Assembly: GCF_949628265.1 (NCBI RefSeq)
Contig: NC_088790.1
Span: forward strand, 8,808,545 to 8,872,544
Direction of reading: 5' to 3'
Origin: Cloeon dipterum
Taxonomy: Eukaryota > Arthropoda > Insecta > Ephemeroptera > Baetidae
DNA length: 64,000 nt
The notes under the pieces are model-generated. The model was given only the letters and a program-made list of their open reading frames with translations. It made no database searches and was not told the origin of the DNA. Positions 27,201-40,025 of this stretch are shown here, one piece after another (within the stretch, counting starts at the first letter, position 1; every line of letters begins with the position of its first letter). The translations under genes were made by a program, and so were the position numbers.

Positions 27201-30200
27201 GGGTCAAGGGTCGACGCTGCATATTGGCCAACCGCTCACTCCAAGGTGAGCATCTGCCTTTTCAATTTGTGGGCCAAATCCTCTGCAGCTGACGCAATTT
27301 CTTTTGCACATCGCGGGGATTGTTTCCCTGCGAAAGAGAAAGAAAGTCGTGCCGCTCGGCACAATCATGTTCGCAGATAGATCGCAGACGAAAAGGGAAA
27401 ACGAAAGCTCACAGCGATTAATGGATTCGCCGGCCCAAAATTTTTCGCCGCTGTTGCTGGCATCGAGATTAATGCATCATTAATGCTAATGTCGATTTGA
27501 CAAATTGCACCTGAAGGCAAACTCACTTTCATTCGCGCAACATGCAGCTAACACAGATAACCGTTTGTTTTATACGGCATTTCTAAAATTTAATCAGGTA
27601 ATGTGCAATCGCGTTTTTTAGGCTTTTATCCATCAAAAAATAAATGTTGTCGACTAGACCTGTTCAAGCATTTAAGCTAAATTTTGACCAACAATTTCAG
27701 TAGGGAATAATTCAATAAAAAAGCAATTAACCCACTAAAATGAATCCAAATTACTTGTGAGATACTTTGTGATCTGACTCCAACAAATTCCTTCCCTAAA
27801 AAAACAGATCTCTATAATTTTATTTTGATTTTTCTGAGGTTCATGGTCAAATCTGTTAAATGTCTTGTCAGTTATTTTCACTGGAATTTTTTAATAATAT
27901 ATTTTATCTGGCACAATCTAACAAAAATACTTTCCAAAATAGAATCATATGATTTATTTCATTTTGCTGAAGCCAATCAAAATAATTTCTCATCGCATAT
28001 ATATAAAGGAGGGTTTTGTAAAATAGGTTTCGCGGTTTGCGAATTCCTCGCGCTGGTCAACGAGCCGAACGTTCTCGGACTGTGTGGAGATTATGATCAA
28101 TTAAAAAGGGCGGTAATTAGGTTTAGATGGTCATCGCAGCGCGTCTGTTTCGACTTTCACTGTGCATTCTGTGCATTCTTGCGGCCGATGCACCTGAATG
28201 GCCGCAACAATACAACAAGTAGTGTCAATTGGTCAAACGCACGCACGCACACACGCACTGGGTTCAAGGAGAGAAAGTGTGGAAAAGCGACGAGGAAGAA
28301 GCAAATGAAGGAACAAGGAGCCCGCATTCCTCTCCGCTTTTGTCTGCTTTTCTTCCTTTCAAAAGGGTCCAGAGAAGAAAGGCTGCGGCTTTTTGTAATT
28401 ATCGAGACGCATCAACCTTGCGTTTGGTAAAAAAAATAACTAATCATCAGGCAATCTCACAAATTCCGGGATGTAACATAGAAAAATCATTAAATGCTAA
28501 TCATGTAATTTTTAAGACTATAATTATTGCTTCCCTGGAAAGCACTTCTTGACAGTAAAATGTCAGATTAATTGATAAAGCTCCTCCAGAGCACGAAAAT
28601 AATACTGAATGGGAGCAGGAACAAAGCGTTTGTGTAATTTTTCGTAACAAAATTAATGCCGTATAAAATTAAAAGTCCGCGAGATAAATGAAATTAATAG
28701 GCGTTTACACAGGCATTGTTTATACACGTTATTCACACTTGTTGCGTTTGGCCGCAAAACGCGTGTGCGTGTGTAAATGTTATCCCACGTTCCAAAAATG
28801 CGACTGGCATGCGTGGCGCACGTGGAAAATTCGGATTAATCCTCGAGTAAGTGCCCGGGGCGTTAGAATCTCGAGTGTGTGTAATTCGAGCGCAAACTTT
28901 CTAACTCTCGGTTTCTCCTCTCTCATCCTCGGATTCACTGCCAATGCCGAATATGCAGCCGACCAAAGTGCGGCCAATAGAATGGGGTCAAGTTGCTGGG
29001 CGTTGACAAAATAATTGCACAAAAATCGCGGCTTTAGCCGATTGTGCAACGGTCAGATCATAAAGACCCACACACCTTTATTGGCCGTTTGTGCCAGATT
29101 TGCGTGTCTGCACATCCAGCCAAAGCAGGATAAAAATGTGCCGTGTTTCAAGAAAAGCTTCTTTGTAATATAATTCGTATTTGGATCTGCGTATTGCGAT
29201 CTTTAGAAGGCTTCTTCGAAGAAGATAAAATTTTAACGCAATAATTAAGAGCAAAATGCAAATTTTCAAAATCAGTAATTCAAGGTGTTATCAATATTCA
29301 TAATGGTTAAGAACTCAGATGGAGAAAGGTGCGTACACGTTGAAATTTTAAGTATAATTCTTTCAAGGCGATTCGTAACCACTTATACTGACAGCGAATT
29401 TTCCCAGGTGTTTAAACGGTGACCTAGGCCAAATTTATACCAAACGTGGGCCTCAAGGTTCAACGCAAAAAAATCCTAACCTCACTCAAGCGTATTCTTC
29501 AAGTGGTGTACGACATTCAGTTGAATGATAATCCTGCATGATCAAGGAAAACATTATAACCAGTACTTGAAATATACTACATTGAAATCGGGTAAAAACC
29601 AGTAAAAACTAAACTTATGAAGGTTTCTGTGTCAATTTTAAAGTGCTGCTTTTCAATTGGCGGGCACTGTCTGCCTAAAGAAAATCATAATGTTTTTCGC
29701 TAAGTGGAGAATTTCAAGAAGAATAATGGCAATATATGGATTTTGATTATCACTTGGACCTAATTCGATGAATTCACATATCACTGACTAATCATTTTCA
29801 GATTTAACTGCCGCAAAAAATTATAAGTGGATTGCAGACGCACCGATGCTTTGGTTTCATCCCGGGAGTGCCAATGAGAACAAAAGCGTCTCGCAAATCA
29901 GTTGTACAACTGTTCAAGATTTCTCCTGGGCTAATGTATGCACAAGGGCCCACACGGTTGCAATTAAATGGATTAACTAATTAATAGGCGATGATGCCGT
30001 GCGCTAGTGATGCCCGCGAGGTGCGAGCCTCGATTAGAAAGTCGTGCGCAAACTATGCGAACAGAGCAGTAGCGCGCGGACAAACAAATTTCGCGAACAA
30101 GCGTAGCAGGATGTCTCCGCGTTGAATTATTCAAGCCGGTCTTGGCACCGAAGCCCCTAGTTGCCGTGTTGGAAATTCAGTGTCAAGCGCAGAAAATCGC

Positions 30201-33200
30201 TCTTCGACGCCGCAGAGCGTTTGTTTGTTCTCCTCTTGAAAGGCTCAAATAAACTCCAGGTTTTACTGTTTCAAATTGCTCTTTTGAGCATTTTTAATAA
30301 GGCACAATCCGACGCCGCACACTTGCGGTAAAAGCAAGCAACAGCAAATAACGTTTTGAGCAACATTCTATTGGGCAACGCGCCGGGCGCGTTCGTTTCC
30401 CAAAGATATAAAACTTTAGTGCCTCTAATTAGGAATATATCATATTGATTCGGTCTGCTGCTTGAGTTATCGTTGAGAAAGTGAATTTCTTTCTGCTTTT
30501 GTGCGTGTTTGCACTATCAGGATGAGTGAGCAAACCCGTGTTGTGCGAGTTGGGTGTGTGACTGTGTGCGTATTCGAGAGTTGAAGCAGTGAAAGTCACT
30601 GAACGAGAGAGACGCACCTGCTGTCTCCGCCGCCATTCTGGACCATCATCCAAGCCGGAGCCGGAAAGGCGAATTAGCATCCGATTGAGTAATATAATGG
30701 CCGACAAAGAATTCCTGACAGAGAGTGCGGTAATTTCATGTTTAACGAAATTTTATTGGATTTCCAGTTAGCAAAAAAGTTGCAAATTTGACCTTTCTGC
30801 AGATTGACCATCACCCGTTCGTCAAAGAGAGTGAGATGAATTTGCGAAAAAGCACTTGTCTTGCTTTCTTCGGTCTGACATAACTGACGAAAATCGGCAG
30901 CCGGTTCTTTCTCTTAAGTGAAATCTGTGTTTTTCAACAGCGGCGGGGATAAACGCACTTGCATCCCATACCATAATTTCTCCTTTACGCAACACGAGGT
31001 GGAGGCAGCCGCACGAATTTTGCATAGATCTTCGGAGAAATGCCTGAGCGTTGGGCGCGGCCGGCCGTCAGTCCACGCACAAAATTAGATATTTGCACTT
31101 GCGAAATTCATATAAGCGATTCGGCGCGGTTGGAGCACAATTCGCTGTTAAAATCTCTCAGTGTTAGACTACTCAAGACACAGCAACAATTAACAATGCA
31201 AATTATTCAAAATCGTGACGAAAACGTTTTCTACTGCAATACTAAAGATAAAAACTTGTGCAAATTTTAACCGATTTGACGCTTCTTTAACTTTCAGCCA
31301 GAGGCATTGTTATTTGTGCTTCAGATAAGGAAAATGCTTAGGAATCACGTTCTTTTGTAACTCACGGTCCCTCAGATTTTTTTCGCTTGATTTATGGCGC
31401 TTTTGGACGAAACTACAAATCTCTAAATCGTTCATCTTCTTAAATTTTATTTCCTCGGTTTGAGCTTGAAGTTGTTTGCCCTGCTTTCAGCTTCTCAGCC
31501 TGCTTACCGAGTGAGACGCTATACTACAAGTGCGGTGGTCAAAATAAAAGCGCACGCGAGAGAGCTCGGCGGCGCGGAAAATGCGCGGACAATGAGCACC
31601 GTTATTGTTGTTGCAATTAGAGAGAAATTATTAAGTGCATGCTGACCATTTGCGCGTGCGGTCGTAACTGCTTTGGCAAATAAAACACGCTAACAGCAGA
31701 TGAGCAGAGTGAAAATGTTTGAGGAGAAATGCGACTTTTTTTCTCGATTTGCAGCGGGTTCTCATCGGCACCATTTAAAATATAGGAGGGCCGGGCCGTT
31801 TCGCAAGCTGACTGATCCGTTCCTCATATTACAATGAGCGAATTGGTGAGCGTGCAGATCTCCGCGACAGCATCTCAAGGCACACGAGAGTTGGAAATCC
31901 CAGAAGAGTGAGTCTGGCCCCCGGTTCAGCGAATATACCAGAAAAGCATCATAAAGACGAATGCCATCACCTAAGCTTGAGACAAGTATCACGGTGATAA
32001 TTTAAACTATGTTTAGGAAAACCACAAATTACCGCAGAAAATAGATACAAAATTTGCGTGCTTATGAGAAAGATAGACAAAAATGAGGATGGTAAAGATC
32101 CCACCATTCTTAGGTAAGAATTAAGCAAAAATAATTGTGATATTACAAAATCTGCATAATGTTTTTTTTACAATTTTATATGTTTTACAATATTGTCTCG
32201 AACAATAGACTGACTGCAAATGAATTAACTTATTAAGAAGTAATCGTTTGTCGTGAGCATAATACAAAATGAAAATTTGTTCTGTGAATGGTACACAACC
32301 AAATTCATTGTTGCCCAACCTTAATCCGCTTTAATTCTGCGGTTTTTACCGACTGGCATTGTTGACTTGACTCGCCTAATCAAATTTTGCACGCAAACAA
32401 CTTGCTGCGGTTTTCCCCCGACCAGAGACCAAAACTACGCGCTGCTCTGGCACGCGAGAATTCCCAAACGGACCGTCAAGATTTTTATGCGCAACCGACG
32501 CAAGAGCAGCTTCCTCATACTTTTCGTCACGTACGCGGAGCCTCCTGCGTCGCGCATCAAATCAGGCCTTTCCAAAGGGAAGCAAAGCAGAATTAACCAG
32601 ATCAACCAAACACGTTGACCTTGAGTGTGGGGCGAATTGGAATGTCCGTACAAAAATTTTATTGAGTGATCAATACGTCAGTCGCGAGACTTGAACGTTC
32701 GCAGAGATAATTTTCGTACTACTCCGCCGCCAGTTTCGAAGTAATGGACGAGTCATTCTAAATTTCACGAATTTGTCTCTGCCGTCGAGGCGAAAAGCAT
32801 TTTCATGTGAAGCAAGAGGCATTAAATCAGAACGCAGGTTACAATCAGAAGCAATTTGCAAAGTCGAGGCATTGCGCAGACGGACAGTTCAAGTTTGACA
32901 TCAATCAAAGGAGGTGCCAATTTGCGTGGGCGCTATGCGGGGCCGCTGGCTCGCGCGAATTAGCATTCCGCGAGTGCGTGGCACAGTGCAGGTTGGCCGC
33001 GATGCCTGCACCAAATGTTCGGCAAAGGCATACCTGCAGGTGCGTGATTTGCATCCTCATCCAATCGCCTCATCGGCTCGCTCCAACACGAAGCTCGAAT
33101 CGAAAAGATTCGAGCTCGTGTTGAAATTTCTTTGCATTGCGCATAAGCGGTGCAATTGGTCGTAAAAGCGGCGGGCAATTAGCGTTTTTTACGAAATTGG

Positions 33201-36200
33201 CCAACGTGCGCGGCGCATTCCTCCTTAAAATGCACACACACTTTCTTTCACAAACTGAACACTGAATGAAGCGCTAAATGCTGTCAAGGATTCTACCGCT
33301 GCGGAGAAATTACCGAGGCGTGCGTTACGTCACAACACACAAACCCAGGCGTTTGGGTTCGTTTCCTGATCGCATATACAACCCAGTTTTTCTTTCTTCA
33401 CGCGAGATCCAGGTCGGCGATAGTAATTCGTGTGAATCCTCGGCATGACGCAAAACACACGGACGGACGCATCTTTCGCACCTTGCACCGATGACGCCGA
33501 TCTCGCACCTCGTCAGTCATTCAAAGTTCACTGTCAACGCAGTAAAAAGAGACCCGCCGTCATTGTTAGAGTGCATTTTGTTTGCCCAAGTCGAAACTTT
33601 TCTATTGGCTTTGAACTTGCCAGTCAAGAACAGCATGTTTTTCGTTTGTTTGCGCGGACGTATCGTTTTACGCGGCGTGATTCAATTTTTAAGGAAATAT
33701 ATACTCAGAATCACAAGTTTCCAACCACGTTATTTTACCGGAGAAATATTATTATTTTTGGTTGAATGTGGCGAGTTTTAGAGGCCGAAACTCTCATGTC
33801 TATATTTACCCAACAATAAGCAGAGTTGCTGTAAGAAATTCGACTCAATTTTGCAACCTTCAACCTCGTGGACTCGGCGCAACATTTTTCGACGTGCTGC
33901 AATTACACATTGTTCCTTCAGAGTCGGGGGGCGAATTTGGCGCGTTGAGAAACGCTCAATCAATTCAGTTTTTCGCTTCCGCGAGCTGGCTCCCTCCCTA
34001 GTTCGCGTTGATTAGCATCCTTGAATGTTGGTTATTGTGATTCGGATGACATAAGCAAAGCGGCAGAGTGATTGTGCACTCTCATTGTAAAGGAGAACTT
34101 GACATTAGGGCCGAAAACATAACGTAATTAAATTGTCACCACGATGCAAATGGCGCAACATTGCTCTTTTCGCACTCGAGCGTGAATTCCCTCTCAAAAA
34201 GGTCCTTTCAATCTCAAATTGCGGGCTTGGCTTACGGACGTCACTCAACGGCGGGTTGTCATTAAACTTCTGTGCATTGTCCCGCGGATAGACAATGGCT
34301 GCGAAGGTTGCGCACGAATTTCTTGAATTATTCTTCACTCACAAGATACATTACTTGGTGGTTAACTTCCTAAAAAAAGAAACTTTATGCAAATAAGTAA
34401 AAATCGAGGGTCGACCAGCTCTAGAGCTAGGCCATTAATAAAGCTAGAAATTTGTCTGTTGACAAAGTGGTGATTTGGTGCTGGGTATTTTGTCCTTGGT
34501 GCCCGTGCCCGACGCGCTCACCTTTGCGACCTTTTCGCCAAACAGGATCCTCTGCCGAGCCACAAATCATAATGGCCGGGCCAGGTGGCCAAACACACGT
34601 GCAGAGGTCATGCAATGAATGGAGAACGAGATTGAAATTTCAAGCGATCCATTGCCCTTTTCGAGATTGAAGATTGCGCTGGGAAAGCCCGACAGGCGAA
34701 GAAAAACCAGACATAACGATGCAAATTACACAACGAAATTGCACTCTCTTGGTAAATACGAAATCACAGTAAAATACAATCACGAGAAAACCTAAAATTA
34801 CACAGCGTTGCGGAGAGGTCTGACCTTTGCGAATTGCCTCTTACGTAAATTAATTGCGGTCGGAGAGAGAAAAATTAATTTCATTTTATTCCCTTTGGTG
34901 GCTGTGGTCCGGATTGAAACACGGGCCTGGAAAAACCAAGAGTGGCCTTGGTGGGTGCTTCATCGAAAGTTTCCCAGTCCACTTTTCACGCTCCACTCGA
35001 ATAATAATTCAAAGAGCCTTCGCATTTGTCGCTTCCTACACAATCGAGGAAGAGCTTTTTTATTCAAGAAGCGACGCGATTCGACTCTTTATTACACGGC
35101 GCAACCTTTGCCTTTGATTAGCCTTAATTTGTGCGCGTATATTGTTTGGACGATCGGCATGTCAAGCATTTCGGCCTTCGCGGCCCACGGTTTTTCTTTT
35201 TTTCCAGAAGAATTTTCTCGCAGAACACGGATTCAAAATTCTTTGAACCTTCTTTGTTTAGAACTTTGAAATCAGGCCGCGTTCGGTTGCCAATTTGAAT
35301 GGGATCGGTCGGGGCCGTCACCTTGGCAGTGAACTTTTAGATTATCGAGAGTGACCAATTGTGTTATGACGTGCGTATTGAAACGGACCGAGCGAGCGAG
35401 TCTCTCCGTCGACGGAGCTATAGCGCGTCCCACATTCGAAAGAAAGTCTCTCTCTCGACATTCCTCACTCGCTGGCTGCGCGGCTCAAAGGAAGAGTCGG
35501 ATCGGCGTTTTGAGAAAAGCGGCTCGTCAAGGACGTCCTGCTTTTTTAAGGGAGAAAATGATTGAGGAGCGACCGTGAATACTCCGAAAATTAATTAATT
35601 AATTAATTTTTCTTGGTGCACACGCTAATATTCTGCTTTTCTGGCGACACGCACGCGACTTCTTTCTTGATATTCCGTCATTATGTCATTGTTGCGTGCT
35701 GCACTTGACTCGTCAGATTGTCTTTGTTCCTGCCTCGCCTCCAGGAGAAAGTGTGCATGAAGCAACTCCCCAAAACACCCGAGTTTTTGCGCGTTCATGC
35801 GAGCCGGCAATTCGTTTGGTATGCGGCTCGAGCAGTTCAACCAGGCCGCGCACAATGGATTTGCACTTTGCGAGGAAAACAAGTTCAATCAGCGGCATTT
35901 ACCGCTACTTCCTTCCCTGTTTCGAAATTAATTTCAATACTTTGTGGCTAGAAGAAAAATTGTAAATGTTTAAAACCAATTATTAAGAAATACAATTTTC
36001 TTATTTTCCCATTTTCTCGAGTGTAAGATTAAATGCCATCCCAATCGCAATTGTGGAGGCTCAGGATAGATTTCCCTCAACGAGTGAGCGCAGTTCGATT
36101 TCCTCTCTTGAGCGTTAGACAATAATTAGTCAGCCGCTCATTATGGATCTCTGCGATTTTGAATCGACGCGAGTTACGATCCGCTATTTACTTTCCCTGA

Positions 36201-37963
36201 TTGTCATTGTGCGCGCCGCGAGATGTTATTAGTGAAAGTTGTTGCTGCCGCGCGCGCGAGTGTGCCGCCGCCGCATCTCCTTCGCGCGAATAATGCACAT
36301 TACCTTCCGTCGCAATGATAATTACTGTAACACTCATACACACAAACAAACACACGCGGGTCCACCGAGCTCTGAAGACCTGCTCCACCATTGTTCGATT
36401 TCGTGAAAACCGCGTGCGTTTCAATATATATATCTTGGCTGCCGGTACGCAGATAAGATTCGCCATTTTTCCTTCTTCACGCTTTTTGCAGAGAAAGCGT
36501 CAGGTGCACCGATTTTGGCCCAGAATTTCGCAAAGTCACATCAAGAACAGGTGCAATTTTTCTAACTCTGTAATCGGAAAGAGCGGAAAAGTAGCCCATC
36601 TTTTCAGTTTTCGCACTCTCCAAACAAACATAGGCCGAATATGTATATTTGAAATGAACACACACGACCGGCGCTTTCTTTTCATCCGACTATATCATTA
36701 GAGAGCTTATGCTTGATCTCCTTAGATTTGGTTCCTCGCATCTCCGCACCTATTATTTGGGTAAAAATTTTCCGACCCTCAGGCTCTCTCTTGTTCCACA
36801 AATATTCAATTTTAAATTCAGACCTTGAAATCCGTGATTGTCCTTCCAACGATGACCGCACAACTAGTGCGTTGAATTATTAAATCTGAAGTTAGATTTA
36901 CTTGAACTGGTTTGTTCATCATATCCAAAATTTTAATTTTGTCATCACTTGATTTTTCTCTTTATGTGTAAAGTGGCTACAAAATAATAAATTAAATATA
37001 TGTTGAGAAAAATTAAAACAAACTAGAGTGGTCGTATATTTCATAATAAAAAACGTTTTAAATTCATGGATCACAAAAAAGAACATTTTTTCTTTGATAT
37101 GGATGAAAGCCGGATTGTTTTAAAAATATTTCCTAAAACAGAGTAATCAGTTTATTGAAGAATTGTTGATGCCACACTGTTAAAAATTTTCGACGTGGAA
37201 ACTATGCTCGAATTTGGTCCAAACTTTGTCGGTCAGCAGGCTGAGGGCTTTTTTGGCCTCTGGGCAGCCAAGGGGCCCACGCGGTCCCAGTGGGATGCTG
37301 GGCGCGGAATTTCAGCTCGTTCGCGTTCGCCTCTCGCGCGAGTCCCTTTCACTATTTTCACTCAGCTCGCGCGCGCGGCAGAAAGATATGTATGAATGTG
37401 CATTAGGTTTCTCTGAAAAGTTTCGCGCGCGCCTATCTAGGCCAGAATCGCTCTTTCTTCTCGCAGCACCAGCTGCCGCCGACCGTTCGCCACCAAATTC
37501 CGATCAAAAGTGTGTTTCCAGCAAAATTCTGAGTCGACCGAAAAAATTAAAATTTCCACTGGACCAATCCTAATATAATGTATTCATTTCAAGTTCAGTG
37601 AAAAAACAATAATGTATCAGGAATATTCTTTTGAAATATTGAAAATTCTTGAGTTTAGCTCACACGGAAGAGCCCAAAATTTAATTTTAACGTCAAGTCC
37701 TTCCCAAAACAAAAAAAAATATAAAAAAAATTAAAAATGAGTGCATTTTTATTTTAGAGAAAAAATATCGAAAGAGGTTCCAGGGAGCTTACCTTGAAGA
37801 AGGCCGCCCTTACAAGGGGGTCGACGACGGCAGCAGGGGTTTTTCTCCTGGCACTAATGTGTCCAAGGCGGGCGCACAGCCTCGCCGAGCCTAAGCACGC
37901 CATAGTCAGCACTGCAATGATCGCCTGCCCGCCAGCTCCATTCTGAAGCAGCCGAACGCACAT
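18239..37963 (-). CDS. PDSS1: all-trans-polyprenyl diphosphate synthase subunit 1
   Basis: Catalytic subunit of the mitochondrial enzyme that builds the long isoprenoid tail of coenzyme Q from isopentenyl diphosphate; in animals it works with PDSS2. Eight coding exons (5' to 3'): 37963-37793, 26648-26424, 25845-25706, 25508-25367, 19724-19635, 19571-19440, 19376-19182 and 18460-18239. All phases fit and give 438 residues; human PDSS1 has 415. Residues 1-57 are Arg/Ala/Leu-rich like a mitochondrial presequence. GKAFRP (155-160) is the substrate-binding basic motif. The two Asp-rich magnesium sites are DDVID (203-207, in LVHDDVID) and DDLID (330-334). FMQLGSKETENERFAHYL and MIMRRF closely match the animal enzyme. 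The start at 37963 was chosen because the more upstream in-frame Met (38071) adds an acidic, non-presequence stretch. The exon 1 to exon 2 link rests on matching phase 0 across 11.1 kb. The donor after exon 7 (GTTATT) is weak but the join is demanded by homology. Confidence 0.93.
18461..19181 (-). other. PDSS1 intron 7
   Basis: About 720 bp between the last two PDSS1 exons. It is AT-rich, with no second gene or repeat that I could identify. Confidence 0.7.
19725..25366 (-). other. PDSS1 intron 4 (5.6 kb)
   Basis: This intron separates the exon with the first Asp-rich motif from the one encoding AGDFILSVAS. It carries a diverged tandem repeat (22133-22380), CpG-rich patches and a 100-codon open frame on minus (24632-24934). 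No recognisable nested gene was found. Confidence 0.7.
22133..22380. repeat. diverged tandem repeat, unit about 80 bp
   Basis: The word GATTACTT recurs at about 22133, 22213 and 22297, with a partial copy at 22374 (spacings 80, 84 and 77). Each start is followed at similar distances by AATATTCT and then by GTGTTT-like and AATTT-like words, and preceded by an AGGA/AGGG lead-in. The copies are clearly related but old. It lies within PDSS1 intron 4. Confidence 0.55.
25846..26423 (-). other. PDSS1 intron 2
   Basis: A 578-bp intron; I see nothing else in it. Confidence 0.7.
26649..37792 (-). other. PDSS1 intron 1 (11.1 kb)
   Basis: Over half of the PDSS1 transcription unit is this single intron. 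Its ends are good splice sites (AAG|GTAAGC and TCCACAG|ACA, both phase 0). Inside are CpG-rich patches, CA/CG-rich simple tracts (near 28240 and 36340) and many A/T tracts. I found no exon series or RNA gene. Such a long first intron often holds regulatory DNA, but that is inference. Confidence 0.6.
35591..35609. repeat. AATT microsatellite
   Basis: A run of (TTAA)n-type repeats within PDSS1 intron 1; simple sequence only. Confidence 0.6.
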
Positions 37964-38793
37964 CGCCTCAGGTCCAGCCGCTCCGAAGGTGCCCACCTCC
38001 TTCTTTCTCTCTCTCCTCGCCTCCTGCTCGTGTGGTGTGCCCTGCCGAGGAAAGGGGGCAGGCAGATTCACGACTCACGCGCCGTCTTTTCCTGCAACAC
38101 ACGGTCCCTGCGTGTCAGTCCCGTCCGAATCCAACCCCCGTAACAACCACCCCCGGCCGAGCCGAGGGGTGCTACGAAATTAGGCCACTGGGAAAGGTTG
38201 AAGGACATTTACCTGTTCGAACCATGCCGCTGAGCACCAGCTGTTCGCCTGCCGAGTTCGCTTTTTCGCCACTAGAGGCATGCCAGCCCACCGACCGACT
38301 ACAAATTAATCTGCACGTCCGCCGACTCCACTAACCCGCGAATTTTTCTCAAAATTCTTCTCCCGAAAAATGATCCAAAATTTACGGATGATATTTAACT
38401 GATCTTTGCTGAATTCATTTTATTTACTGGCCGATATACGAAGATAAACTTTTTTAAGCGAATAAACTTCTGGATCCGAATTCACATCCCTTTGTTTTGT
38501 TCCCTGTGTCCTGAATGTCACGATAACCCTTTCTATAGCTAACTATCATGCTTGTTACTAAGGAATATTATATTAATTAATTAATAAAATGTTATAAATG
38601 GTTTATAATTATTAATTTTAATCAAGTTCAATAACAATAACAATTGCGGCACGTGACAACGTCGTTACAATTTATTGTTTCGGTCGGTTATGCAGTTCCT
38701 GCTTGTTCACTTTTTGCCATTGTTCATGTAACTTAATTTAATTTGACTTAATATGTAATGTACATGAATAAAGAAACAGATATATAATATTAT
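37964..38793. promoter_or_regulatory. PDSS1 upstream region and AK6 3' flank
   Basis: An 830-bp gap between the PDSS1 start and the AK6 stop, both genes on minus. The part next to PDSS1 is GC- and CpG-rich with no obvious TATA box, as expected of a housekeeping promoter. The AK6 end turns AT-rich and includes the candidate AK6 poly(A) signal near 38671. Confidence 0.4.
38671..38676 (-). terminator. candidate AK6 polyadenylation signal
   Basis: AATAAA on the minus strand, about 120 bases past the AK6 stop codon. It is the nearest canonical hexamer downstream. Confidence 0.4.
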
Positions 38794-39500
<707 letters not shown>

Positions 39501-40025
39501 AGACTTTGTAAGGCCAGGTGCTATCAAAATAAAGAGCTGTTGCCGGTGTAACTTCCACAAGAATTACGGTTTATCCAACCTTACTTAGGACGACTTATGA
39601 ATTCGGCGAAAATAGAAAAAAATTAAGATTAGCGCACAAAACGTGAGTTGTGTGATGAGCAGGATTCAGCTAGCTTGTCGCATGGTGCATTATTGTGGGT
39701 TGTGTGGGTCGTTGCACGCTGTTGATTACTTTGTTTTGTTGGTACAGTGATTTTTACTAAATTAAAATTTACTTTAATTTTGAAATTAATTCCTCAAATT
39801 ACCCAGTTTAAATTGTTAACTAAAATACTACTGTTAAAATATCATTTGAATGAGAATAATTGAAATTTATTATTAAAAAGTCATAGATCCTCCAGATTAT
39901 TTTTCACCTAAAACACTATTTGTTAGGTTGGCTTAGTTGGTGCTGACCAGTTAACCAGCAGTTAACGCCCCCTTCTTGTTGTTGTTTTGTTTCACAGCCT
40001 CTGGTTTTGCACCTTTTTGCTGGGC
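39501..40025. promoter_or_regulatory. shared divergent promoter AK6 / NAA35
   Basis: A 525-bp gap between two oppositely oriented housekeeping genes. No TATA box is placed correctly for either gene. Such head-to-head spacing commonly means a bidirectional promoter; here that is inferred from layout only. Confidence 0.45.

Noticed and set aside
34427-34670. Frames on both strands with WCWVFCPWCPCP and similar in PDSS1 intron 1
   Set aside because: Low-complexity translation of intron DNA; no conserved pattern or splice signals.
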